In this document: positions 26,213 to 33,954 of the stretch, one piece after another | Layout of the letters: each line of letters starts with the position of its first letter | Position numbering within the stretch: the stretch's first letter is position 1 | Source: Arthrobacter sp. 24S4-2 | Lineage (GTDB): Bacteria > Actinomycetota > Actinomycetes > Actinomycetales > Micrococcaceae | Assembly: GCF_005280255.1 (NCBI RefSeq) | Contig: NZ_CP040018.1 | Span: 2,542,001-2,606,000, forward strand | Length of the DNA: 64,000 nt | Direction of reading: 5' to 3' | The notes under the pieces: generated by a model | Database searches by the model: none | What the model was told of the DNA's origin: nothing | Seen by the model: the letters and a program-made list of their open reading frames with translations, nothing else | Position numbers and translations under genes: made by a program

Positions 26213-27598
26213 TCAGTTCTCGCCGGAGCGGCCGTGGGCCAGTCCGGTGGGGAAGCCGACGAGGACCGGTTCTGGCGCTCCGCAGCATCGGCCGGAGGTT
26301 TCCGCCACGAAAGCCGCGGTGGCGGCGGCAGGAACATCGCAGCTGGTGCCGAAGTCCGAGGAGCAGACGCCAGTCTCCGGCAGCTCGAGCTGGACGGTGT
26401 CCGCCGCTTCCCGGTCCCCGGCCAGCGCCGCGGCGACGGAGCGGACCTGCTCGTAGCCGGTGGCGAGCAGGAAGGTCGGAGCCCGGCCGTAGGACTTCAT
26501 GCCGACAATGTAGAAGTCCTGCTCCGGGTGGGCGAGCATCTTGGCGCCGTGGGGTTCGACGGTGCCGCAGGAGTGGAATTCGGGGTCGATCAGCGGGCCG
26601 AGCTCACGCGGGGCCTCGACTCCCGGGTCCAGTTCCAGCCGCAGTTCCCGAAGGATGCCCAGGTCGGGGCGGAAACCGGTGGCCGGGACCACGACGTCGG
26701 CCTCGAGGGTAAGGCCGTCCGTGGAGGTCAGGGTGACGACGCCGTCGACCCTTGCGAGCGTGGCGATCCCGAAGCCTGTGTGCAGTTCGATCGCGCCGGT
26801 CTCGACGAGGCTGCGGAGCCGGCTGCCGAGCTGGCCGCGGGCGGCAAGCCCATCGGCGTCTCCGCCGCCGTAGACCTTGGCGGCGGAGGCGCCGCGGATA
26901 GCCCAGATGATCTTGGTTCCCGGTGACTGGCTGGCGAGTTCGGCGAGGTTGATCAGGGTGTTGGCGGCGGAGTGGCCCGCGCCAACCACGAGCGCGGTGC
27001 GGCCCTCGAACCGGTCGCGGTCGCAGCCCAGGACGTCCGGCAGTGGTGAGGAAATCCTGTCGGCTGCGGCAGCTTCGCCGAGGGCTGGCAGGCCGGAGGT
27101 TCCGAGCGGGTTGCGGGTCGCCCAGGTGCCGGACGCGTCGATGACTCCCGCGGCCTGGTAGTCGCGGACTTCTCCGTCGGCGTGTTCGACCCGGACCAAA
27201 AAAGGTGTGGTGTTTCGGTCACGGCTGTGGGTTCTGTCCATACCCTGCCGGGTCACTGCCACGACGCGGGCGCCGGTGTGCAGGCGGGAGGCGATCGCGG
27301 GAAGTGCAGCCAGAGGTGTGAGGTACTGGTCCATGAGTTCGCCGCCGGTGGGCAGCGCCGACACCTCCGGTGATTCCCAGCCCGTGGCGTCGAGCAGGCG
27401 GACGGCGGCGGAGTCAGTGTTGAACTGCCACGGGGAAAACAGCCGGATGTGGCGCCACTGCTCGATGGCCGCGGCCGGAGTCGGGCCGGCCTCCAGGATC
27501 AGCGGCTCGAGGCCGCGTTCGATCAGGTGCGCTGCCGCCGCGAGGCCGACGGGGCCGGCCCCAATGACAGCTACGGGAAGGTTGTTCTGTGCAGCCAT
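26213..27598 (-). CDS. FMO-like FAD/NAD(P) flavoprotein of ars operons (ArsO-like)
   Basis: 461 residues. The FAD-binding Rossmann motif is VIGAGPVGLAAAAHLIERGL at the N-terminus. A second nucleotide-binding motif is seen in TALVVGAGHSAANTLINLAE, and PATGFRPDLG closes the FAD site. The tail is cysteine-rich (GVCSSD, TSCD, RCCG), a plausible arsenite or metal contact. Related flavoproteins sit in many actinobacterial and proteobacterial ars operons and are called ArsO or putative monooxygenases; their chemistry is not settled. It is inside the operon, 84 bases after the cysteine-rich peptide gene. Confidence 0.82.
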   Translation of the reverse strand: MAAQNNLPVAVIGAGPVGLAAAAHLIERGLEPLILEAGPTPAAAIEQWRHIRLFSPWQFNTDSAAVRLLDATGWESPEVSALPTGGELMDQYLTPLAALPAIASRLHTGARVVAVTRQGMDRTHSRDRNTTPFLVRVEHADGEVRDYQAAGVIDASGTWATRNPLGTSGLPALGEAAAADRISSPLPDVLGCDRDRFEGRTALVVGAGHSAANTLINLAELASQSPGTKIIWAIRGASAAKVYGGGDADGLAARGQLGSRLRSLVETGAIELHTGFGIATLARVDGVVTLTSTDGLTLEADVVVPATGFRPDLGILRELRLELDPGVEAPRELGPLIDPEFHSCGTVEPHGAKMLAHPEQDFYIVGMKSYGRAPTFLLATGYEQVRSVAAALAGDREAADTVQLELPETGVCSSDFGTSCDVPAAATAAFVAETSGRCCGAPEPVLVGFPTGLAHGRSGEN

Positions 27599-27682
27599 GG
27601 TGTCCTCTGTTTCATCCGTTGGGGCGGTTCATCGTTGGGGCCCGCCGGTCCATGAGGGACCGGCAGGCGGCGGAAGCACTGC

Positions 27683-27763
27683 TCAGCAGCAGTCCAGGTC
27701 GTTGTCGCAGCAGTCCTGGCTGGTGTCGGCGCAGGTCGAATCGGTGCAGCATTCGGTATCCAT
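27683..27763 (-). CDS. 26-residue cysteine-rich acidic micropeptide in the ars operon
   Basis: An ATG at 27763 is preceded by AAGGGGGTGA, a near-ideal ribosome site with five bases of spacing. The 26-codon frame ends in TGA at 27683. Seven residues are cysteine (positions 5, 6, 11, 18, 19, 25, 26), mostly as CC pairs. Eight are acidic and none is basic. It lies between trxB and the flavoprotein gene with short gaps (27 and 84 bases), so it is cotranscribed with arsenic-resistance genes. The composition fits a tiny metallothionein-like arsenite binder or a chaperone peptide. Function is inferred and I know no named family. Confidence 0.7.
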   Translation of the reverse strand: MDTECCTDSTCADTSQDCCDNDLDCC

Positions 27764-27790
27764 TCAGCTCACCCCCTTTCCTCCCGTGGG

Positions 27791-28783
27791 TCAGGCGTGT
27801 GTGGGTTCCTCGACCAGGGCGGTGGCGATGCTGTCCGCATCGTCCAGCGCGGCGAGGTAGCGCTCGGCATCGAGGGCGGCGGCGCACCCGGTGCCGGCGG
27901 CGGTGATGGCCTGGCGGTAGCGGTGGTCCACGGCGTCTCCGCAGGCGAAGACGCCCGTCAGGTTGGTGACGGTGGTGGGGGAGTCCACCTTGATGTAGCC
28001 CTCGGCGTCGAGGTCGACCTGGCCGTGCAACAGTTCGGTGCGCGGGACGTGGCCGATGGCGACGAAGATGCCGGTGGCGGACTGCTCGCGGGTTTCCCCG
28101 GTGCGGGTGTCGGTCAGGGTGATGCCTGTGACCTTGCCGTCGCCATGGATCGCGGTGACGGCCGAGTTCCACGCGAAGCGGATCTTGGGGTTGTCCTTCG
28201 CCCGCTGGGCCATGATGCGCGAGGCGCGGAGCTCGCCCTTGCGGACCACGACGGTCACGGACTTCCCGAAGCGGGTCAGGAAGGTGGCTTCCTCCATCGC
28301 GGAATCGCCGCCGCCGACCACGATGATGTCCTGGTCACGGAAGAAGAACCCGTCGCAGGTGGCACACCACGAGACTCCGTGGCCGCTGAACTTCTTCTCC
28401 TCAGGCAGGCCGAGCTCCTTGTACGCGGAGCCGGTGGCGAGGATGACCGCGGGAGCTTCGTGGGTCTCGCCGGCTCCGGTGACCACGCGCTTGAGGTGGC
28501 CGGTGAGCGTCACTTCGGTGACGTCGTCGAACACCACCTGGGCGCCAAAGCGCTCCGCCTGCTGCTGCAGCCCGTCCATGAGTTCGGGGCCCTGGACCCC
28601 GCCGGGGAAGCCGGGGAAGTTCTCCACCTCGGTGGTGTTCATCAGGGCGCCGCCCGCGGTGACCGAACCCGCCAGGACCAGCGGCTTCAGGCCGGCCCGG
28701 GCGGCGTAAATGGCCGCGGTGTAACCGGCGGGGCCGGATCCGATGATGATCAGCTGCTGTGTGCTCAATTCTTTGGTGCTCAC
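27791..28783 (-). CDS. trxB: Thioredoxin reductase
   Basis: 330 residues. The FAD motif IIGSGPAGYTAAIYAARAGL is at the N-terminus. The redox-active CATC pair is seen in SWCATCDGFFFRDQD, the NADPH motif in IIVVGGGDSAMEEATFLTRF, and the C-terminal FAD contact in GVFACGDAVDHRYRQAITAA. It transfers electrons from NADPH to thioredoxin. Between acr3-arsC and the flavoprotein gene, it should recharge the thioredoxin used by the CX5R-type arsenate reductases. No thioredoxin gene is in the operon. The start at 28783 is 27 bases after arsC. Confidence 0.95.
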   Translation of the reverse strand: MSTKELSTQQLIIIGSGPAGYTAAIYAARAGLKPLVLAGSVTAGGALMNTTEVENFPGFPGGVQGPELMDGLQQQAERFGAQVVFDDVTEVTLTGHLKRVVTGAGETHEAPAVILATGSAYKELGLPEEKKFSGHGVSWCATCDGFFFRDQDIIVVGGGDSAMEEATFLTRFGKSVTVVVRKGELRASRIMAQRAKDNPKIRFAWNSAVTAIHGDGKVTGITLTDTRTGETREQSATGIFVAIGHVPRTELLHGQVDLDAEGYIKVDSPTTVTNLTGVFACGDAVDHRYRQAITAAGTGCAAALDAERYLAALDDADSIATALVEEPTHA

Positions 28784-28810
28784 GAAGTCTCTCCTGGTCT
28801 CGGGGCGGGG

Positions 28811-29233
28811 TTACTTGGCGGCGGGCGTGAGGGATGCGATGAGGTCCTCGATGCGGGCCTTGATCTGGTCGCGGATCGGGCGGACGGCGTCGACGCCCTG
28901 GCCTGCCGGATCTTCGAGTTCCCAGTCCTCGTAGCGTTTGCCCGGGAAGATCGGGCAGGTGTCGCCGCAGCCCATGGTGATCACGACGTCGGATTCCTTC
29001 ACGGCCTCGGTGGTGAGGACCTTCGGAATCTCGGAGGACATGTCGATGCCAAGCTCGGCCATCGCGGCGACGGCGGACGGATTGACCTTGTCGGCGGGCT
29101 GGGATCCGGCGGAGCGGACTTCGATCCGGCCCTCGCTCAGGGTGGTGAGGAAGGCGGCGGCCATCTGGGAGCGGCCCGCATTGTGGACGCAGACGAACAG
29201 GACGGACGGCTTCTTGGCGGTTTCGGTGCTCAT
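28811..29233 (-). CDS. arsC: Arsenate reductase, thioredoxin-linked LMW-phosphatase type
   Basis: 140 residues, intact. The active loop VCVHNAGRSQMA has Cys15 and Arg21 (CX5R). The redox cysteine region VVITMGCGDTCPIFPGKRYE carries the second and third catalytic cysteines, as in Staphylococcus pI258 ArsC. It reduces arsenate to arsenite for export by Acr3. The ATG at 29233 has GGAG upstream. It lies between acr3 and trxB, so all parts of the reduction and export route are in one transcript. It is the only undamaged CX5R copy here. Confidence 0.93.
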   Translation of the reverse strand: MSTETAKKPSVLFVCVHNAGRSQMAAAFLTTLSEGRIEVRSAGSQPADKVNPSAVAAMAELGIDMSSEIPKVLTTEAVKESDVVITMGCGDTCPIFPGKRYEDWELEDPAGQGVDAVRPIRDQIKARIEDLIASLTPAAK

Positions 29234-29259
29234 GGGTTTCTCCTGAAGTATCTTGAGGG

Positions 29260-30357
29260 TCAGACGGAAAGGTGGCTGGAGGTGAAGTAGCGTTTGCGGG
29301 TCCAAAGGGCCACGTAAACCAGTGCAACAAGGACGGGGACTTCGATCAAGGGCCCGACGACGCCGGCCAGCGCCTGCCCGGAAGTCACACCGTAAGTGCC
29401 GATCGCCACGGCTATGGCCAGTTCGAAGTTGTTGCCCGCGGCAGTGAAGGCGAGCGTGGTGGTTTTGGCGTAGCCGAGGTCGAGCCACTTCCCGATCAGC
29501 ATGCCGGCGCCGAAGATGACGACGAAATAGACCAGGAGCGGCAGGGCGATCCGGACGACGTCGAGGGGGCGGGACGTGATGGTGCCGCCCTGCAGCGCGA
29601 ACAGCAGCGTGATGGTGAAGAGCAGGCCGTACAGCGCCCACGGGCCAAGCTTCGGCAGGAACGTGCCCTCATACCAGTCGCGGCCCCTGGCCTTTTCGCC
29701 GATCGTGCGGGTGAGGAATCCGGCCAGCAGCGGAATCCCCAGGAACACAAGTACCGAGGCGGTGATGGCCCAGAAGGAGAAGTCCGCACTGGTGGTCGGG
29801 AGCCCCAGCATGGAGGGCAGCAGTTGGAGGTAGAACCAGCCCAGTGCGCCGAACGCGATGACCTGGAACACGGAATTGATGGCGACCAGCACGGCGGCAG
29901 CTTCGCGGTCACCGCAGGCGAGGTCGTTCCAGATCATCACCATGGCGATGCAGCGGGCCAGTCCCACAATGATCAGGCCCGTGCGGTACTCGGGCAGGTC
30001 CGGGATGAAGATCCAGGCCAAGGCGAACATGAACGCCGGCGCCAGCACCCAGTTCAGCACCAATGAGGTGATCATCAGCTTGCGGTCGCCGAGGACGCGG
30101 TGCGCCTGGTCGTAACGGACTTTCGCCAGCACCGGGTACATCATCACCAGCAGCCCGATGGCTATCGGCAGCGAGACTTCGCCGACCTTGACCGCCTCGA
30201 GGGCGGTGTTCAGGCCCGGGATGAAACTGCCCAGGAGCAGTCCCAGGACCATGGCGGCGATAATCCACACCGGCAGGAAACGGTCCAGGGTGGAGAGTTT
30301 GCCGACAACGGCAACCTCGCTTCCTGGAGTGGGCGACGGGTCAGTCTGGGTGCTCAC
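29260..30357 (-). CDS. acr3: Acr3-type arsenite efflux permease
   Basis: 365 residues with ten membrane segments. The essential cysteine of the family is Cys136 in GLARCIAMVMIWNDLACGD. The conserved glutamate is in GPLIEVPVLVALV near the end. Acr3 expels arsenite using the proton motive force. It can work alone or, less often, be assisted by an ArsA ATPase; arsA is encoded 1.2 kb beyond arsR. It is the first gene of the leftward operon, divergent from arsR. The dyad between them is the likely ArsR site. Confidence 0.95.
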   Translation of the reverse strand: MSTQTDPSPTPGSEVAVVGKLSTLDRFLPVWIIAAMVLGLLLGSFIPGLNTALEAVKVGEVSLPIAIGLLVMMYPVLAKVRYDQAHRVLGDRKLMITSLVLNWVLAPAFMFALAWIFIPDLPEYRTGLIIVGLARCIAMVMIWNDLACGDREAAAVLVAINSVFQVIAFGALGWFYLQLLPSMLGLPTTSADFSFWAITASVLVFLGIPLLAGFLTRTIGEKARGRDWYEGTFLPKLGPWALYGLLFTITLLFALQGGTITSRPLDVVRIALPLLVYFVVIFGAGMLIGKWLDLGYAKTTTLAFTAAGNNFELAIAVAIGTYGVTSGQALAGVVGPLIEVPVLVALVYVALWTRKRYFTSSHLSV

Positions 30358-30383
30358 GGGACTCCTGTGCTGCTCAGCTTTAG

Positions 30384-30434
30384 ATTGATGCTTGTCGATA
30401 TGAAGTATTCACAACTATATCGATGAATGTCAAT
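30384..30434. promoter_or_regulatory. ArsR operator region between acr3 and arsR
   Basis: ATTGATGCTTGTCGATAT (30384-30401) and ATATCGATGAATGTCAAT (30417-30434) are inverted copies sharing ATTGA...TCGATAT ends. They overlap the place where both divergent promoters must lie. CATAAT at 30442-30447 is a candidate -10 box for arsR, only six bases before its ATG. Confidence 0.7.
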
Positions 30435-30453
30435 CTGTGTGCATAATAGACAC

Positions 30454-30804
30454 ATGAATTCTCTGCAAACTGTTGAGCCGGCCCTGGACGAAGCCTGCTG
30501 CGCACCGTCCGGTCAGCCTGTCCTCAGCGCGGAGGATGCCCGGCAAAGGGCCCTCGTGTTCAAGGCTCTGTCCGATCCCAACAGATTGCGCCTGCTCTCC
30601 ATCGTCAGGGGCGCCGTGGCCGGGGAGGCCTGCGTCTGCGACCTCACCGAGCCGCTGGACCTGGGGCAGCCCACTGTGTCCCACCACCTGAAGATTCTGG
30701 TCGACGCCGGCCTGCTGCACCGCGAGAAGCGTGGCACCTGGGCGTACTACTCCCTCGTTCCCGGCGCTATGGAGCAGACGGCCGGCCTCCTGGCGTCCCT
30801 GTGA
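30454..30804 (+). CDS. arsR: ArsR arsenite-responsive repressor
   Basis: 116 residues with the winged helix-turn-helix (FKALSDPNRLRLLSIVRGAV and GQPTVSHHLKILVDAGLLHR). Candidate arsenite ligands are Cys15-Cys16 near the N-terminus and Cys60/Cys62 in GEACVCDLTE. The N-terminal pair resembles the Corynebacterium ArsR site (Cys15, Cys16 plus a third cysteine). I chose ATG 30454: no ribosome site precedes it, and a -10-like CATAAT ends six bases before it, so the message may be leaderless. It should repress acr3 and itself, and perhaps arsDA. Confidence 0.92.
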   Translation: MNSLQTVEPALDEACCAPSGQPVLSAEDARQRALVFKALSDPNRLRLLSIVRGAVAGEACVCDLTEPLDLGQPTVSHHLKILVDAGLLHREKRGTWAYYSLVPGAMEQTAGLLASL

Positions 30805-31181
30805 GTCACTTTCCGCCTCGCGACGTCACCGTCCGGCCGATGCAGGACTCAGATTGGCCCGAGGTCCAAAGGATCTACGGCGAGGGAATCGCGACCGGGC
30901 AGGCAACGTTCGAAGCCGGGGTGCCGGACTGGCGCCATTTCGACCATTCGAGGCTCGCCTCCCACCGCCTGGTGGCGCAGGCGCCCACCGGCGGGATCCT
31001 TGGCTGGGCGGCCGTGTCCGCTGTTTCTTTCCTGAGAACGAGCCGAGCCTGCAGCTTCACCTCGCTCACGGATTCAGGGCTGTGGGCCATCCGGGAAAAG
31101 ATTGCCCGGATGGCCCACGGCCCCGCTGCCGGCCAATGGCGGGACACCGTCCTGATCGAACGGCGCACACAGGTCCTTTAG
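30801..31181 (+). pseudogene. Broken ArsN-like GNAT acetyltransferase
   Basis: It starts ATG-like (GTG) at 30801, overlapping arsR by four bases. The first 70 residues are a normal phosphinothricin/ArsN-type GNAT N-terminus (VRPMQDSDWPEVQRIYGEGI, ATFEAGVPDW). The acetyl-CoA pyrophosphate loop (RGxGxG) and about 45 residues around it are absent. The C-terminal FPENEPSLQLHLAHGFRAVG is in another frame, and the end (KIARMAHGPAAGQWRDTVLI) returns to the first. An internal deletion plus two frame changes make it inactive. ArsN enzymes acetylate organoarsenical antibiotics such as arsinothricin. Confidence 0.75.
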
Positions 31182-31261
31182 TTCTTGCGCGACGCGCCCG
31201 GCACGGCAAAGGTGGCCCCGAAGGACCTGACATTAGGACGGCAACCAAGAAGGAGGACACA

Positions 31262-31495
31262 ATGCACACCGAAACTCCGACCATGGAAGACCGGTTGCGG
31301 GCGATGCTGGAAAACATCAGGACCGCGACAGCCAACACGCGCCAGATGATGGATTCGCCCGGCGACGAGAACTGGCTGCAGGACGGCGAGTCCGATGCCG
31401 AGTACCTGCGGGCCATCCAGCGCGACACGATCGCCAGGCTGGACGCCACCGCCAGGGACATCGAAGCACTGCTGGCGCAGCGCCTGGACGGCTAG
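31262..31495 (+). CDS. Small helical hypothetical protein in the arsR operon
   Basis: 77 residues with a strong AAGGAGG site before ATG 31262. It is acidic and helical (MEDRLRAMLENIRTATANTR, then RAIQRDTIARLDATARDIEA), with no cysteines or membrane segment. It probably forms a small coiled dimer. It follows the broken acetyltransferase on the arsR strand and is convergent with arsA. I do not recognise the family; a link to arsenic is positional only. Confidence 0.65.
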   Translation: MHTETPTMEDRLRAMLENIRTATANTRQMMDSPGDENWLQDGESDAEYLRAIQRDTIARLDATARDIEALLAQRLDG

Positions 31496-31545
31496 CCGGA
31501 CGGGTCACAACCCCGCCACCACGGGGGAGCGGGGCCGGATTCACG

Positions 31546-33309
31546 TCAGGCGGGCAGGGAGCTGAGTGCGGTCAGGGCCGACAACTTCTCTTCGCCGATG
31601 GGCTCTTCGGGCAGCAACGGAATCAGGGCGACCCTGTCCGTCAGGGTGTGCACCATCGCGATCTGTTCGATTTCGTTCGCGGCGCGGGCCCGGAGGAAAG
31701 GCGTCTGCGGGTGCGCGGCGGCGATCGAGTTGTTGATGACCCACGCCCACGGTTGGATTCCGGCCCTCTCCAGGTCATTCTGCAGCTCCTGGGCTTCGAG
31801 CACGGGCGTCGTTTCGGCCAGCGTGACGAGAACAACCTTGGTCTGCGCCGGATCCTGGAGCCGCATAAGGGGCGTCACGAACCCCATCGTGTCGCCGACC
31901 TGGCGGGCGATCTCCCGGTGGTACGAGCCAGTGGCATCCAGGAGCAGCAGGGTGTGGCCGGTGGGTGCCGTGTCAATCACCACGAAGTGCCGGCGGGACT
32001 CCTGGACCACCCTGGAGAACTGCCGGAACACAGCCACCTCGTCCGTGCACGGGGACATCAAATCCTCAGCGAGGGCCGCGCGCCCGTCATCGTCCAGGCT
32101 CCTGCCCTTGGTCTCCATCACGTGGCTTCGATATTCCTGGATGGCCGCTGCCGGATCGATGCGCGAAACCGTCAGGCCCGGGATGGAACCATGGAGCGTC
32201 TCGGTGAGGTGCGCTGCGGGATCAGTCGTAGTCAGGTGCACCGCATGTCCGCGCTTGGCCAGGGCGACCGCAATGGCGGCAGCGAGGGTGGTCTTCCCGA
32301 CCCCGCCCTTGCCCATGCACATCACGAGACCGTGGCCGTCGACCTCCACTTCGTTCACCAGGGCAGCCAGCGGGGCGTCCTCAATCTCGGGGACCAGCGC
32401 GGCGTCAGCGGTGATATGCGCGCCGGAAGTCGCCTCGAACAGCGACGCAAGCGCCGGAATGCCGACCATATTGCCCGGCTTCAGATCCAGAACATCGCGG
32501 GGAAGTCCGGCGACGACCTCGGGCATGGCCGCGATGGCATCAGCCTCCCGTGCCCGCAGGGCCTGCGCCAGATCCTCATCGCCGGCGGCTTCCGGCAGGA
32601 CGCCGTTGACGACGACGTAACCGCCCCCGATTCCGATCTGGTTGAGTTCGAGGTAAGTCCGCTCGATTTCGCTCAGTGACGATGTCTGCGCACGGCTGAC
32701 CATGACAAGCCGTGTCCTCGCGGGGTCGGTAAGGGCTTGGACCGCCCTGGCGTACACCTGCTTGTGCTTTTCGAGTCCCGACAGGGGGCCCAGGCAGGAC
32801 GGGTCCCCCTTGCCGGCCGCCAGGAAGTCGGTCCAGGAGCCCGGCAGCTGCAGCAGACGGATCGTGTGGCCTGTCGGCGCGGTATCGAAGACGATGTGGT
32901 CATACTCTCCATAGGAGCTGTCGTCGGCTAACAGGTTGGTGAACTCGTCGAAGGACGCGATCTCCGTAGTGCAGGAACCTGAGAGGCTCTCGGCGATGCC
33001 GACCAGTTCCTCTTCCGGCAGGAGTCCGCGGACGGGCGCGATAATCCGTTCACGGTAGGCCTCGACTGCCTGCTCCGGGTCAATTTCCAGCGCCGAGAGA
33101 CCCGGCACATCCGGAATGGCAGTGACGGTGTTCCCGATGGTCTCGCCGAAAACCTGCCCGACGTTGGATGCGGGGTCTGTGCTGACCAGCAGGACCTCCT
33201 TGCCGGACTTGGCGAGGGTGAGCGCTGTTGCACACGCTACGGAGGTCTTACCCACACCACCCTTGCCAGTGAAGAACAGGAACCGGGGTGCGTTCTCAAG
33301 AAATTTCAC
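31546..33309 (-). CDS. arsA: ArsA arsenite-stimulated ATPase, two-domain
   Basis: 587 residues made of two homologous ATPase halves. P-loops GKGGVGKT are at residues 15-22 and again near 335 (CMGKGGVGKTTLAAAIAVAL). Switch regions DTAPTGHT occur in both halves. Metalloid-site cysteines are seen in SGSCTTEIASF and MSPCTDEVAVF. Two-domain ArsA energises arsenite efflux through the membrane carrier. The start codon overlaps the arsD stop by four bases. With Acr3 rather than ArsB encoded here, it may work with Acr3, as proposed for other ars clusters with arsA and acr3. Confidence 0.93.
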   Translation of the reverse strand: MKFLENAPRFLFFTGKGGVGKTSVACATALTLAKSGKEVLLVSTDPASNVGQVFGETIGNTVTAIPDVPGLSALEIDPEQAVEAYRERIIAPVRGLLPEEELVGIAESLSGSCTTEIASFDEFTNLLADDSSYGEYDHIVFDTAPTGHTIRLLQLPGSWTDFLAAGKGDPSCLGPLSGLEKHKQVYARAVQALTDPARTRLVMVSRAQTSSLSEIERTYLELNQIGIGGGYVVVNGVLPEAAGDEDLAQALRAREADAIAAMPEVVAGLPRDVLDLKPGNMVGIPALASLFEATSGAHITADAALVPEIEDAPLAALVNEVEVDGHGLVMCMGKGGVGKTTLAAAIAVALAKRGHAVHLTTTDPAAHLTETLHGSIPGLTVSRIDPAAAIQEYRSHVMETKGRSLDDDGRAALAEDLMSPCTDEVAVFRQFSRVVQESRRHFVVIDTAPTGHTLLLLDATGSYHREIARQVGDTMGFVTPLMRLQDPAQTKVVLVTLAETTPVLEAQELQNDLERAGIQPWAWVINNSIAAAHPQTPFLRARAANEIEQIAMVHTLTDRVALIPLLPEEPIGEEKLSALTALSSLPA

Positions 33310-33710
33310 GCCGGGACCTGGCAGCAGCCCGTTGAGCCGCCGCAGCAGCCGCCGGACCTTTCACTCAGGCCAAGTTCCGGGCGGGACTGCGGCTCAGCTT
33401 TGGCTTCGCCCAGTCCGGCCAATGCCAGTAGTTGTCCCCTGCTCGGGTAGGTCCCGGTGGTGACTGTAACGCCGTCGACGGTAGTGAGCGGAAGGCCCTT
33501 TGATCCAACCAGGTGCATGAACCCGCGGACCGTCTCGTCCTCGGCGAAGGCGGTCGGTTCGCTGGCGAGGTTGTGGCGCGCAATGTCGGCACCGAGGCCC
33601 TGGAGATGACGCACATCCGCGGTCACGTCCACCAAGGACTGGTCCACGTCGGGGCCGCAAACACCGGTGTCACAGCAGAGAGCTGACTCGTAGATTCGGA
33701 TAGCAGGCAT
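33306..33710 (-). CDS. arsD: ArsD arsenic metallochaperone
   Basis: 134 residues. Cys12, Cys13 and Cys18 in SALCCDTGVCGP match the three cysteines that bind arsenite in plasmid R773 ArsD. Two further pairs, at 122-123 and 129-130 (GGCCGGSTGCCQ), match its C-terminal pairs. ArsD hands arsenite to ArsA and raises its affinity. Start 33710 is preferred; an in-frame ATG at 33731 would add seven residues. It is the first gene of the arsD-arsA operon and is preceded by an ArsR-like site at 33822. Confidence 0.93.
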   Translation of the reverse strand: MPAIRIYESALCCDTGVCGPDVDQSLVDVTADVRHLQGLGADIARHNLASEPTAFAEDETVRGFMHLVGSKGLPLTTVDGVTVTTGTYPSRGQLLALAGLGEAKAEPQSRPELGLSERSGGCCGGSTGCCQVPA

Positions 33711-33821
33711 GTGGTTCTCCTTGACGTTCATGGCGGTTCGATTCGAAGCCGATACAGAGCCCCACTCATTAGGGGCCGTCGTCCAAGAGGGGACAGCATG
33801 TTGCGACTCTCCTCTCAGTGT

Positions 33822-33838
33822 ATCGATGACCATCGATG
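33822..33838. promoter_or_regulatory. ArsR-like site upstream of arsDA
   Basis: ATCGATG occurs twice, at 33822-33828 and 33832-33838, three bases apart. The same ATCGATGA core is in the acr3/arsR operator. Its place about 110 bases before arsD suggests the two operons share one regulator. Confidence 0.5.
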
Positions 33839-33954
33839 CATGGAAGGGGTGCCGTGAGTGACGCTGACTACCGTTCACTACCACGCATGCGGGGAGTGCG
33901 GAGAAACCGGGTGTTGATCCAGAAAGTGGACACCTGCCCAGAACCTATGACCGC

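Noticed and set aside
27797..29290. Long 497-codon plus-strand frame antisense to trxB and arsC
   Set aside because: It is a high-GC shadow of the opposite genes: glycine/aspartate-rich composition, no ribosome site, and the minus-strand proteins are clear family members.
31505..31540. CCCCGC...GCGGGG hairpin between the small arsR-operon gene and arsA
   Set aside because: Short stem in very GC-rich DNA with no T run; not distinguishable from chance.
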